Source: Streptomyces sp. CA-210063
Lineage (GTDB): Bacteria > Actinomycetota > Actinomycetes > Streptomycetales > Streptomycetaceae
Direction of reading: 5' to 3'
NCBI RefSeq assembly: GCF_024612015.1
Contig: NZ_CP102512.1
Span: 1,984,001 to 2,048,000, forward strand
DNA length: 64,000 nt
The stretch's first letter is position 1. Each line of letters opens with the position of its first letter. Shown one piece after another: positions 24,501 to 33,333 of the stretch. The notes below the pieces were generated by a model, which had not been told where the DNA came from, searched no databases, and saw only the letters and a program-made list of their open reading frames with translations. A program made the position numbers and the translations under genes.

Positions 24501-25397
24501 GTGCAGGGACTCGCGATCATCGAGGCGCCGTCCACGCTGGGGCTGCGCCCGTCCGGCGTCCAGGATCTGCCCGAGGCTCTGATCGATGCCGGGCTGCCGG
24601 ATCACCCCGGGGCGGTACTGGCCTACCGCGTCGAAGCACCGGCGTACGACCCGAGGCGGGACACCGGCACGGGTGTCCTCAACCCTGTCGGTATCGCGCG
24701 CTACTCGCTCCGGCTCGCCGACGCGGTGGGCGCCGCCCTGGACGCCGGCCGGTTTCCGGTGGTCCTCGGCGGCGACTGCAGCATCCTGCTCGGCAATCTC
24801 CTCGCCCTGCGCCGCCGGGGACGCCACGGTCTGCTGTTCCTCGACGGCCACACCGACTTCTACCAGCCTTCGGCGGAACCGGCGGGCGAGGCGGCCTCGA
24901 TGGAACTCGCCCTGGCCACGGGCCGTGGCCCTCGCCTGCTCACCGACCTCGAAGGCCTCGGTCCCCTGCTCCGCGACGAGGACGCCGTCGCCTTCGGCTT
25001 CCGTGACGTCGCCGAGTCCGCGGAGGCAGGCATGCAGCCGCTGCCGCCACGGTTGTACGCGATCGGCCTCGACGCCGTACGGGCGGCCGGCGCCGCGACG
25101 GCAGCGCGCCAGGCGGTCGGCCACCTCACCCGCGGCCGGATCGCCGGGTACTGGGTCCACCTCGACGTCGACGTCCTGGATGACGCGATCATGCCCGCCG
25201 TCGACTACCGCCTCCCCGGCGGGCTGACCTGGTCGGAGCTGGAGAGTGTGCTGCGGACCGCACTGGCCGACGGACGAGCCGTCGGCTTCGACGTCACGAT
25301 CTTCAACCCCCGCCTCGACCCCGACGGGAGTATCGCGGCCCGCCTCACGGAGTGCCTGCACCGGGGGCTGTCGGCGCGGACCGACCACGGAAGCTGA
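24501..25397 (+). CDS. Arginase/agmatinase/formimidoylglutamase-family hydrolase
   Basis: 298 aa from the GTG at 24501 (AAGGGA upstream). Metal-site blocks are VVLGGDCSILLG, LFLDGHTDF and HLDVDVLDD. In classical arginases the first block is GGDHS; here Cys93 replaces the metal-binding His, while the Asp/His ligands of blocks two and three remain. The protein is therefore a ureohydrolase-fold member of unclear substrate or metal use. It is divergent from tetR and probably under the palindrome at 24357. Confidence 0.8.
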   Translation: MQGLAIIEAPSTLGLRPSGVQDLPEALIDAGLPDHPGAVLAYRVEAPAYDPRRDTGTGVLNPVGIARYSLRLADAVGAALDAGRFPVVLGGDCSILLGNLLALRRRGRHGLLFLDGHTDFYQPSAEPAGEAASMELALATGRGPRLLTDLEGLGPLLRDEDAVAFGFRDVAESAEAGMQPLPPRLYAIGLDAVRAAGAATAARQAVGHLTRGRIAGYWVHLDVDVLDDAIMPAVDYRLPGGLTWSELESVLRTALADGRAVGFDVTIFNPRLDPDGSIAARLTECLHRGLSARTDHGS

Positions 25398-25402
25398 GCC
25401 AA

Positions 25403-25436
25403 AACCCGCTGCTCCCACGAACCCGCTGCTCCCACG
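25403..25436. repeat. Perfect 17-bp tandem duplication
   Basis: AACCCGCTGCTCCCACG occurs twice head to tail just after the arginase-family stop at 25397. No function visible. Confidence 0.85.
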
Positions 25437-25492
25437 CGCAGTCGCAGCCGAGACCCCGCCCGCGTCGGTCCATGAGTGCGCCGGCGGACGGC

Positions 25493-25780
25493 TCAGCCGC
25501 CGCCGGACATGGCCTCCCTCGCCCGCCGCTCCAACTCCTCCGGCGGGACGTCCTCCACATGCGTGGCGACGTGCCAGCGATGGCCGAAGGGGTCCTCGAA
25601 ACGGCCGACCCTGTCGCCGTAGAACTCGTCCTTGACCGCGTTCAGCTCCGTGGCGCCCCTGGCGAGGGCCTCGGCGAAGACCGTTCGTGATGGATCCTGC
25701 CGTCGGGTCCCGCCATCCTCATGCGCTCCGTGGCGCCCAGGACGCAGACGGAGAAGTCGATCCCGGCCGCCGCACCGTCG
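25493..25780 (-). pseudogene. VOC/glyoxalase-like (PhnB-type) gene with internal deletion
   Basis: Upstream piece: GIDFSVCVLGATERMRMAGP, then DGRIHH. Downstream piece in another frame: TVFAEALARGATELNAVKDE, then YGDRVGRFEDPFGHRWHVAT, ending EAMSGGG at 25493. Intact homologs carry ~50 residues between these blocks, so a deletion with frame change joins them near 25690. Non-functional. Confidence 0.65.
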
Positions 25781-25805
25781 GCCCCACGCGGTCCCGGTCC
25801 TTCGC

Positions 25806-26621
25806 CTACCTGACGGGGCCGGACAGGCGTTCCACTTCCTGTGCGGCGTCACGCGCCGCCTGTTCCGCCCCGGCCACGGCCTCGGCGGCCGATCTACGCC
25901 GTTCCTCGGCTTCCTGCTGCTCCCGCTCGGCTCGCCGGAGTTCCTCGCGCGCCTGCCGCAACCGCTGCTCGGCGGTCTTGGCCGCCTCGCGGGCCCGACC
26001 GAGCTGCTCCTCCTGCTTCTGGCGGCGCTTCTCGGCGACCTCGTCCTTCGCCCGGGTCCGCGAGGAGGGCGGCGCGGCCGGCTTCCGGAGTGGGCCGGCC
26101 GCGGCGCGGGCGGGGAAGTCCGTCGGTGGGACGAGGGCGCTCTCCAGGCGGCCGGTGGCCCACAGGCCGGCCGCGTCCTGGTCGGCGAGCACCGCGCGCA
26201 GGGTGGACTCGACGTCGCGTCGCACCGTGTCCGACAGCGGGTGCCCGGCCTCACGAGCGAGTTCGCCGGCCTGCCGGGACAGCGCGAAGACGACACTCCG
26301 GCGCTGCTCGGACAGCTCCTTGATCCCGTCGGCGTCCAGGCTCTGATAGGCCTCGCGCAGCGCGCGCCCCAGCTCCAGGAAGCGGCGACTCTCCTCCGGT
26401 TGGGAGCGCAGCAGCAGGTTGGCCGCCCAGGCCGCGAGCGAGGGGCGGTGAGCGGCCCGGATCCGACGGGCGTCAGCCACCCGTCCGGCCGCCTTGGCCC
26501 GGGCGGCCAGCTCCTGGCGACGGGAGACGAAGACAGGCGGCGGCGTGGTGAAGAGCTCGTCCAGAGCCTGCTCCACGTCGTGGCCTTCACCGCCCCCCGC
26601 ACCCTTGAGCGTCATGATCAT
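25806..26621 (-). CDS. Coiled-coil protein of unknown function
   Basis: 271 aa. The N-terminal half is helical and Ala/Arg-rich (ELFTTPPPVFVSRRQELAAR, SLAAWAANLLLR); residues ~190-265 are a long charged coiled coil of EEQLGRAREAAKTAEQRLR type. No signal or membrane segment. Proteins of this layout are frequent in Streptomyces and uncharacterised. The start is taken at the ATG at 26621, with a GGTGGA upstream; a second ATG lies two codons on. Confidence 0.75.
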   Translation of the reverse strand: MIMTLKGAGGGEGHDVEQALDELFTTPPPVFVSRRQELAARAKAAGRVADARRIRAAHRPSLAAWAANLLLRSQPEESRRFLELGRALREAYQSLDADGIKELSEQRRSVVFALSRQAGELAREAGHPLSDTVRRDVESTLRAVLADQDAAGLWATGRLESALVPPTDFPARAAAGPLRKPAAPPSSRTRAKDEVAEKRRQKQEEQLGRAREAAKTAEQRLRQAREELRRAEREQQEAEERRRSAAEAVAGAEQAARDAAQEVERLSGPVR

Positions 26622-26769
26622 CAGGTTCCACCGGGACGGGCCGCCGCGCACCTCGGACCGCGTCCGGGCACGGCTTCCCGGTCCTGCCGCCTCAAGCCAA
26701 AGCCCCTTAGCCACACGGTAGTTGAACGGCGTATAGCCACCAGGCGCTCCGCTATGCTCAGCCCCGTTC

Positions 26770-26829
26770 GAACGAACGACGACCGAACGAACCACGACCG
26801 AACGAACGACGACGGAACGAACGGCGACC
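26770..26829. repeat. Four tandem 15-bp repeats upstream of a kinase gene
   Basis: Unit GAACGAACGACGACC, starting at 26770, 26785, 26800 and 26815 with one or two changes each. It ends 30 bp before the kinase start at 26860, so it lies in the promoter or leader and may bind a regulator or be a simple slippage product. Confidence 0.85.
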
Positions 26830-26859
26830 GGCGGGCACCCAGTCCCCCGGGAAGGAAAC

Positions 26860-28425
26860 GTGAGAGAGCACGTGATATCCGAAGACGGCGACGACCAGAC
26901 GGCGACACGTGCGCAGCGCGGCTCGGAACGACTGGTCGCCGGTCGGTATCTGCTCCACGACGTTCTCGGCCGAGGCGGCATGGGCACGGTCTGGCGCGCC
27001 CACGACCAACTGCTGGACCGCCCGGTCGCCGCCAAGGAACTGCACGTCCTCACCCAGGGCGACGAGGAGCACCGCATACGGATGCGCCGGGCGATCCGTG
27101 AGGCCCGCGCGGTCGCCCGGGTGCCGCACCCGCATGTGGTCGGCGTCCATGACCTGGTCGAGTCGGAGGACCGGCTGTGGATCGTCATGGAACTCGTCGA
27201 GGGCCCCTCGCTGGCCCACCGTATCGCCGAGACCGGACCACTCACCCCGCGTCACACGGCCGCCCTCGGTCTGCAGATGCTCGACGCGCTGGAGGCCGTG
27301 CACGCGGCCGGCACCCTGCACCGCGACGTCAAGCCCGCCAACGTTCTGCTGCGCCGTGACGGCAACGCCGTCCTCACCGACTTCGGCATCGCGGCCCTGG
27401 ACGACGGGGAGTTCCTGACGAGTACCGGTCAACTGGTCGGCTCCCTCGAGTACATGGCGCCGGAGCGGGTGACGGGCTCGGAGGCGGGCCCGGCCTCCGA
27501 CCTGTGGTCGCTGGGGGCCACCCTCGTCACGATCTGCGGCGGCCGGTCCCCCTTCCGCAGGCCGGGTGCGCCCGCGACGCTGCACGCGGTGGCGTACGAG
27601 GAACCCGTCCTGCCGGAGCGGCTCGGCCCGCTGCGGCCGGTCGTCGAGGCGCTGCTGCGCAAGTCCCCGGACGAGCGTCCTTCGGCGGCGGGTGCGCGTT
27701 CCGCGCTGCGGCGTGTCGTGGCGGGTGAGTCGGACGCCGGGCCGCTGCCCTCGGCGACCGTGCGCGTGACCCGGCCCACGCCCGCCTCGGCCGACGCGGC
27801 CACCGTGACCAGCGGTCACGGGCGGCTCGTCCCGGCCGGGGAGACCGTACCGACGGCGGGGCACACCACGTCGCCCGCACCTCACCGGTCGTCGCGCTCG
27901 GCGGGGCCCAAGCGGCTGTGGTGGGCCCTGGCCGGTACGGCGGTGCTGGCGGCGGGTGTCGGAGGGGGGTTGTTCCTCACCGGGGTGCTGCCGTTCAAGG
28001 AAGGCCCGACAACGACAACGACGACCGTCAGTCAGGTCGTCCAGTCGGCGACCGGCTGGCAGCCGGTGACCGGGGTGTCCGTCCAGCGGGGAGACCGGGT
28101 CACCGTGCGCTTCGTCTCGGGAGAATGGACGGCCGACCACCGGAACATGCCCATGACCGGGCCGGCCGGCTACGACGCGGCCACCGACACGTTGCTGGAC
28201 GGCGCGAAGGACTGCAAGGTCAAGCCCGGGGCACCGTTCGGCACCCTGCTGGCGGTCCTCACGGGCGACAAGAAGTTCCCCGTCCACTCCGTCGGCCGGA
28301 AGCTCACCTTCAAGGCCACCGGGAACGGCACCCTGCAACTCGGCATGAACGACGCCGCAGGGGCCTGTTCCGAGGACAACAGGGGCACGATGACCGTGAA
28401 GGTGAGTGTCCGGCACCAGAGCTGA
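26860..28425 (+). CDS. PknB-like Ser/Thr kinase with extracellular PA-IL-like domain
   Basis: 521 aa. Kinase domain ~29-290: Gly loop GRGGMGTV, Lys59 in VAAKEL, HRDVKPAN (154-161), DFG at 174-176. A Pro/Thr-rich linker leads to one membrane helix (~350-375) and an extracellular C-terminal domain of ~130 residues. That part (GWQPVTGVSVQRGDRVTVRF, GTLLAVLTG, GTLQLGMND) resembles LecA/PA-IL-type calcium-dependent galactose lectin modules rather than PASTA repeats. The kinase may sense a carbohydrate or cell-wall sugar. GGAAGG precedes the start. Confidence 0.88.
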   Translation: MREHVISEDGDDQTATRAQRGSERLVAGRYLLHDVLGRGGMGTVWRAHDQLLDRPVAAKELHVLTQGDEEHRIRMRRAIREARAVARVPHPHVVGVHDLVESEDRLWIVMELVEGPSLAHRIAETGPLTPRHTAALGLQMLDALEAVHAAGTLHRDVKPANVLLRRDGNAVLTDFGIAALDDGEFLTSTGQLVGSLEYMAPERVTGSEAGPASDLWSLGATLVTICGGRSPFRRPGAPATLHAVAYEEPVLPERLGPLRPVVEALLRKSPDERPSAAGARSALRRVVAGESDAGPLPSATVRVTRPTPASADAATVTSGHGRLVPAGETVPTAGHTTSPAPHRSSRSAGPKRLWWALAGTAVLAAGVGGGLFLTGVLPFKEGPTTTTTTVSQVVQSATGWQPVTGVSVQRGDRVTVRFVSGEWTADHRNMPMTGPAGYDAATDTLLDGAKDCKVKPGAPFGTLLAVLTGDKKFPVHSVGRKLTFKATGNGTLQLGMNDAAGACSEDNRGTMTVKVSVRHQS

Positions 28426-28451
28426 CCGGTGGTTCAGGTGGCGGCGAGGAG

Positions 28452-29147
28452 TCAGATCCAGCCGTCGAGGGACTTCATGAACCCCTCGAAGTCGTCGCGG
28501 TGGATGGTGTGTCCCGCACCGGCGACCGTACGGACCTCGAAGCCGCTCGCCCGCAGCCGCTCCGCGTCCTCGGCCCCGACCAGGAAGCTTGGGTCGGCGA
28601 GCTGGACGAGGGAGGGCACGGCAGGCCGGTCGGGGACGAACCCCGTGAGCGGGCGGCCACCGAGGAAACGCGCGGAACCGGCGTCCCAGGCGGCCAGCGT
28701 GTCCACCTCGATGTCGACGTCCTCGGCGTCCCAGCGCGGGTTGAGCGCGATCATCTGCGCGCGGGTGGCGTGCTTGAAGGAGGCGAAGACCTCGGGACCG
28801 ACGTGCCGGTCGGGGTCGGCCGACGACCAGGCCGGGTCCGAGTACACCGCCCGACGGGGGCGCAGCCGCTCCACGGCCAGGGAGAGGCTGAGGCCGCCCA
28901 GGGAGTGGCCGATGGCCAGGTCGGCCCGCTGGGGCAGGGTGTCGACGAGGTCGTCGGCGAAGTGCTGCGGGCTGTACTCGCCGCGGGGCGAGAGTCCGTG
29001 CCCCCGCAGGTCCACGGCGATCACCCGGTAACCGCGCTCCGCGAGCGCCGGGGCGACCCGTCGCCAGGTACGGGAGTCGGACATGATGCCGTGGACGAGC
29101 AGGGCCGTCCGGTCACCTGCGCCCCATTCACGGGTGTGGAGCTGCAC
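28452..29147 (-). CDS. Alpha/beta-hydrolase fold protein
   Basis: 231 aa from the GTG at 29147. LLVHGIMSDSRTW (oxyanion region), VDLRGHGLS, nucleophile Ser in AIGHSLGGLS, and a final His in GAGHTIHRDD match the Abhydrolase_1 family. Intracellular (no signal). Substrate not predictable. Convergent with the kinase gene, leaving only ~26 bp between stops. Confidence 0.85.
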   Translation of the reverse strand: MQLHTREWGAGDRTALLVHGIMSDSRTWRRVAPALAERGYRVIAVDLRGHGLSPRGEYSPQHFADDLVDTLPQRADLAIGHSLGGLSLSLAVERLRPRRAVYSDPAWSSADPDRHVGPEVFASFKHATRAQMIALNPRWDAEDVDIEVDTLAAWDAGSARFLGGRPLTGFVPDRPAVPSLVQLADPSFLVGAEDAERLRASGFEVRTVAGAGHTIHRDDFEGFMKSLDGWI

Positions 29148-29248
29148 GTCGCCGCCTTTCGTCCGGTGGATGCACGAAACGTCCGGCGCGCCCCCGGTCC
29201 CGGGTGACGGCCTTGGTACACCCCACCATCGCGAGTCGTCGATCCGTG

Positions 29249-30142
29249 TCAGGCGGTGAGCGCGGTACGCAGGGTCGTGGCCATCAGCTCTATGGCCTCC
29301 TTGCCGGCCGGCACCGGGCCGGTGTGGGTGAAGTAGTGGTCGACGCCCTCGAAGACACGGTGGGTGACCGGGACGCCCGCGGCCTCCAGGGCCTTGGCGT
29401 AGGCGTCGCCCTCGTCGCGCAGGCGGTCGTTCTCCGCGGTGATGACGAGGGCCGGCGGCAGCCCGGCGAGGTCGTCGGCCAGCCCGGGCGAGACCAAGGG
29501 GTTGGCGAGGTCCGCCGGATCCGGGACGTACGCGGCGGTGAAGATCCGCATGAGCTTGGGGCTGAGCAGCGGCTTGGCGATGGGGGAGAACTTGGTGGAC
29601 GGGTCGGCGACCTGGTCGAGCGGCGCGGAGTCGATGATCTGGAGTCGCGGCGTGAAGGTGCCCCGGTCGCGGGCCGTACGGCAGACCGCGGCGGTCAGGG
29701 CGGCCCCCGCGCTGTGTCCGCCGACGGCGACCCGGGAGCCGTCCCAGTCGTGGGCGGCGCCGTTCTCGACGACCCACTTCGTGACGTCGTACGCCTGGGT
29801 GACCGCTGTGGGGAAGGGCCGTTGCGGGGCGACGGCGTAGTCCACGTTGATCACGACGCAGCCGGCCGTGGCGGCTGTGTAGCGGCAGATGTGGTCGTCC
29901 TGCTCGGGGCGGGCCACGATGAAGCCGCCGCCGTGGAAGTTGACGTACACGGGAGCGGGGGTGCCGGTGGAGGCCGGCGGGCGGTAGACGGTGCAGTTCA
30001 CCGGTCCGGCGCCGGTCTCGACCCGGAGGGATTCCGTCTGCTTCGGGATATCGGTGAAGCGCAGGTCCTTGTGGACCCGGCTCATGACGCCGCTGAGCAG
30101 CAGCTGAACCCCTCTGGCCTGGATTCTGGCACTGAACGGCAT
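29249..30142 (-). CDS. Esterase/lipase of the hormone-sensitive lipase family
   Basis: 297 aa. FHGGGF (oxyanion hole), nucleophile in GGHSAGAAL, acid in TAENDRLRDE, and His in VDHYFTH give a complete HSL/GDXG-type triad. Cytosolic carboxylesterase acting on short or medium acyl esters. The ATG at 30142 is preceded by GGTGGGG; a GTG four codons upstream is possible. Confidence 0.88.
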   Translation of the reverse strand: MPFSARIQARGVQLLLSGVMSRVHKDLRFTDIPKQTESLRVETGAGPVNCTVYRPPASTGTPAPVYVNFHGGGFIVARPEQDDHICRYTAATAGCVVINVDYAVAPQRPFPTAVTQAYDVTKWVVENGAAHDWDGSRVAVGGHSAGAALTAAVCRTARDRGTFTPRLQIIDSAPLDQVADPSTKFSPIAKPLLSPKLMRIFTAAYVPDPADLANPLVSPGLADDLAGLPPALVITAENDRLRDEGDAYAKALEAAGVPVTHRVFEGVDHYFTHTGPVPAGKEAIELMATTLRTALTA

Positions 30143-30389
30143 GATCGGCCCCACCCATCGCTACAACGTTGAATTAACAGGATTCCTGATGATGGACGGT
30201 AATCCTGATTTGCGCAACGGTGAGCGCGCCACTGCCGAACGGCATCGGATCGCGGTGGCGTCGAAGTGGGTTCCGGTGGGCGTCGGAGGAGGGGGCCGGT
30301 GGGCGTCGGAGCGGGTTCCGTAGGCCTCGGCGAGGGGCCGCGGAAGGCCGCGGCCTCGTGAGGGTCAGCTCTGGGCGGGGGCGTGAAGG

Positions 30390-31205
30390 TCAGCTCTGGG
30401 CGGGGGCGAGGACCACGAAGTCCGCGTTCGACGGGTCGAGACAGACGGCCAGGCGGCCGACGCCCTCCGCGTCCTCGGGTCCCATCTGCACGCTGCCGCC
30501 GTTCCCGGTGACCCCGGCGACCGCGGCGTCGCAGTCGGTGACGGCGAAGACCGGGTGCCAGTAGGGCCGCCCGTTGGCCAGGGCGAGGTCGTCCGCGCTG
30601 AGTTCCATGAGGCCGCCCTGCATCCGTTCCTCGGGGAGTCCGGCGGGTGTGATGAGGGTGTACGTGCCTCCGCCGCCCGGCAGCGGCATGTCGCCGAACT
30701 GCCAGCCGAGGACCCCGCCGTAGAACTCCTTCGCGGCCGCGACGTCGGTCGTGTACAGCTCGGTCCAGGACAGCGAGCCCGGCTCGTCCACCAGCTCGAA
30801 GCCCTGGTCCTTGCCCGGCTGCCAGACGGCGAACTGGCCGCCCAGCGGGTCGCTGTACTGCGCCATGCGGCCCCAGTCGCCGAGGTCCCTCGGTGCCACC
30901 CGCACCGTGCCGCCCGCGCGCTCCACGGCCTGGGTCGTGGCGTCCGCGTCGGTGACGCGGTAGTAGATCATCCAGGCCGAACGCGCGCCCTCCTCGGTGA
31001 GCCGCCCGAGCCCGCCGACGATCTTGCCGTCCTTCCGGAACACTCCGCCTTCGCCTTCCGTCTCCTGCCCCTCGCCGCCGCCGTCGCTCATGGGCTCGTA
31101 CGCCCAGCCGAGCACCGCGCCGTAGAAAGCGGCGGCGGCCGGAACGTCGGGAGCACCGAGGTCGAGCCAGCAGGGGGAACCAGGAGTGAGGTCAGTGGTG
31201 ATCAC
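30390..31205 (-). CDS. Tandem VOC-domain (glyoxalase-like) protein
   Basis: 271 aa with two VOC halves: SPCWLDLGAPDVPAAAAFYG ... YSDPLGGQFAVWQP and LSWTELYTTDVAAAKEFYGG ... CLDPSNADFVVLAP. Two halves make one metal-dependent barrel; members include hydroxylases, isomerases and resistance proteins, and in Streptomyces this type is usually annotated only by fold. GTG start with AAGGGG upstream. Confidence 0.85.
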   Translation of the reverse strand: MITTDLTPGSPCWLDLGAPDVPAAAAFYGAVLGWAYEPMSDGGGEGQETEGEGGVFRKDGKIVGGLGRLTEEGARSAWMIYYRVTDADATTQAVERAGGTVRVAPRDLGDWGRMAQYSDPLGGQFAVWQPGKDQGFELVDEPGSLSWTELYTTDVAAAKEFYGGVLGWQFGDMPLPGGGGTYTLITPAGLPEERMQGGLMELSADDLALANGRPYWHPVFAVTDCDAAVAGVTGNGGSVQMGPEDAEGVGRLAVCLDPSNADFVVLAPAQS

Positions 31206-31480
31206 GGGGATACCCCTTCGCGTTCGCGGGTCCTGTGATTTCAGCCTGACATCCGACCCCGGCGATCGCGCGTCGGCCGCTGTGCGGTCGGGCGGATCGC
31301 CGATCGGGCCCGGCCGCCCCGGGCGTCGCGGTGGCGCCGCCGCCGCTGCTCGGGCGTCGAGCCCGCCGCGCCTGACGAGCCGGCCGCCGATGACATCGCG
31401 CGGGAACTCGTTCCCCACCGCGGCCTCCATGTCCCGCCCACCGACGTACGATCCCGCCCCGCCGTACGGCCCGGCCGCCC

Positions 31481-31546
31481 CGGCGCACGACGGCGCATGA
31501 CGGCGCATGACGGCGCATGACGGCGCATGACGGCGCATGACGGCGA
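31481..31546. repeat. 10-bp tandem repeat, six units
   Basis: CGGCGCATGA occurs five times perfectly from 31491 to 31540, preceded by one imperfect unit (CGGCGCACGA) and followed by a partial one. It lies in a gene-free stretch (31206-31626) between the VOC and SDR genes, where nothing else is evident. Confidence 0.9.
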
Positions 31547-31626
31547 CCAAGCGAACCCCCACAACTGACCGCGCGCTCCTCCGGAACAGCCTCTCCCCTG
31601 CCGCCACCGTCCGAGCCGACGGGCCG

Positions 31627-32292
31627 TCAGGTGTCGAGGTCGTCCGCGAAGTGCCGGAAGCCGTGGCGGTCGCGGTGGATCCCCCACAGGGTGTCGGCGA
31701 GGACGGCCGGGTCCTTCCGGTCGTGCCCGGGGACGATCGCGCCGGGGACCACCAGTTGGGCGACATGGATGCCCTCGCCCGCGAGGGTGTCGTGCAGCAG
31801 CAGGCCGTACGCGCTCTCCGCGGCGAAGGCGATGGACGTGCCGGCCCGGTCGGGGTGCGGGACCACGGCCGTGCCGCCGTTGACGAAGAGGATCGTGCCG
31901 CGGCCGAGGGCACGCATGTCGGGCAGCACCTGGCGTACGGCGGCGACCGAGCCGTAGACCGAGAACTCGATCGGGCCGACGAGGTCGGTGTGGCTGGTCT
32001 CCAGCACCGGCAGCATGAAGTCCCGGTGCGGCAGCGGGCTGTACTGCAGGACCTCGATCGGCCCGAGGGTCGTGTGCGCCGCGTCGAGTGCGGCGGCCAG
32101 GGCCTCCGGGTCACGTACGTCGGCGGCGAATCCCCGGGCCGTGACGCCCTCTTCGGCCAGGTCGGCGGCGAGTGCCTTGGTCCGCTCCGGGTCGCGGGCG
32201 ACGAGCGCCACGGCGAACCCCTCACGCCCGAAGCGACGGGCGACGGCCGCGCCGAGACCCGGCCCGGCTCCGATGACGGCGATGGTGGTCAT
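31627..32292 (-). CDS. SDR-like NAD(P)-binding protein lacking the catalytic Tyr-Lys pair
   Basis: 221 aa. Rossmann motif VIGAGPGLGAAVARRFG and VALVARDPER are clear; the central part GTILFVNGGTAV matches the Ser region. Where Y-x3-K is expected one reads TSIAFAAESAYGLLLHDTLA, without the pair. It may be a binding or regulatory protein, or use another mechanism. GGAAAGCAAGG before the ATG. Confidence 0.8.
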   Translation of the reverse strand: MTTIAVIGAGPGLGAAVARRFGREGFAVALVARDPERTKALAADLAEEGVTARGFAADVRDPEALAAALDAAHTTLGPIEVLQYSPLPHRDFMLPVLETSHTDLVGPIEFSVYGSVAAVRQVLPDMRALGRGTILFVNGGTAVVPHPDRAGTSIAFAAESAYGLLLHDTLAGEGIHVAQLVVPGAIVPGHDRKDPAVLADTLWGIHRDRHGFRHFADDLDT

Positions 32293-32469
32293 GGCGTTCC
32301 TTGCTTTCCTCGGGTGGGCTTGACGGTCTTCATCGTGAAGTGCGAAGTGACGTTCTTGACGCGCGGGGTGGTCATGACCCGGCCTACGCCCTCCAGGGCC
32401 CTAGAGAGCGGTCGGTGACCTGGTACGGCCGCCCGCCGGAGCGTCGGCGGGCGGCCGTACGCTTGCCCC

Positions 32470-33333
32470 GTGGAGGACTACGACATCCTGGACACCCCGG
32501 ACAGCGGCACCTCGGACGGCCCGCAGCCGCGCCCGCAGTCGCTCATGCTCGCCTTCTTCGGCAACCACGTGCTGGAGGAGGACGACCGTGATCTGTGTGT
32601 CTACTCGGGCAGCATCATCGACGTACTCGGCCGCGTCGGCGTCGGTGAACAGGCCGTGCGTTCCACGTTGACCCGTATGGTCGGTCGCGGGCTGCTGCGG
32701 CGCCAACGTGAGGGCCGCAGGATGTACTTCGGCCTCACCCCGCAGGCGACCCGCGTCCTGTGGGACGGCCGCACCCGCATCTGGAAGCAGGGCGCCGTCA
32801 ACGACGACTGGGACGGCACCTGGACCCTCCTCGGCTTCTCCCTCCCCGACTCCTGGAAGCGCCGGCGCCACGACCTGCGCTCCCGGCTCACGTGGTCCGG
32901 ATTCGGCGCGCTGTACAGCGGGCTGTGGATCGCCCCCGGGAACGTCGACATCGCCGGTGTCGTCGCGGAGCTCGGGCTCACCGGCCACGTCAAGATCTTC
33001 CACGCCCAGGCCGATGGGGCCACCGACATCGAGCTGATGATCCGCGACACCTGGGATCTGGAGACCGTCGCCGCCCGCTACGTCACCTTCGACAAGCGCT
33101 GGACCGCCCACCTGGGCAGCGGTTCCGGCGACGACCCCATCGGCACCCGGCTGCGGCTCGTCAGCGAATGGCTCTGGACCATCCGCACCGACCCCCGGCT
33201 CCCCACCCGCCACCTTCCCCCCGCCTGGCCAGCCCGGCCGGCCGAGGAGACCTTCCGCCGCGTCGCCGAAGAGACGACGCAGCCGGCGCGGCGGATGGCC
33301 CGCGAACTACTGGACACGGTTCCGCTGCGCTAG
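32470..33333 (+). CDS. PaaX-family transcriptional regulator
   Basis: 287 aa. The N-terminal winged-helix part reads LMLAFFGNHVLEEDD, VGVGEQAVRSTLTRM and LLRRQREGRRMYFGLT, then the PaaX middle domain WDGTWTLLGFSLPDSWKRRR and C-terminal region. PaaX-type proteins usually repress aromatic-acid (phenylacetyl-CoA) catabolism; no such genes are adjacent. The stop TAG at 33331-33333 is part of the CTAG where the small mobile element inserted, so the native C-terminus may have been longer. Confidence 0.88.
   Translation: MEDYDILDTPDSGTSDGPQPRPQSLMLAFFGNHVLEEDDRDLCVYSGSIIDVLGRVGVGEQAVRSTLTRMVGRGLLRRQREGRRMYFGLTPQATRVLWDGRTRIWKQGAVNDDWDGTWTLLGFSLPDSWKRRRHDLRSRLTWSGFGALYSGLWIAPGNVDIAGVVAELGLTGHVKIFHAQADGATDIELMIRDTWDLETVAARYVTFDKRWTAHLGSGSGDDPIGTRLRLVSEWLWTIRTDPRLPTRHLPPAWPARPAEETFRRVAEETTQPARRMARELLDTVPLR

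Noticed and set aside
31481..31546. CRISPR-like array
   Set aside because: Units are 10 bp and directly adjacent, with no spacers; the same applies to the 15-, 18- and 42-bp arrays. No cas genes.
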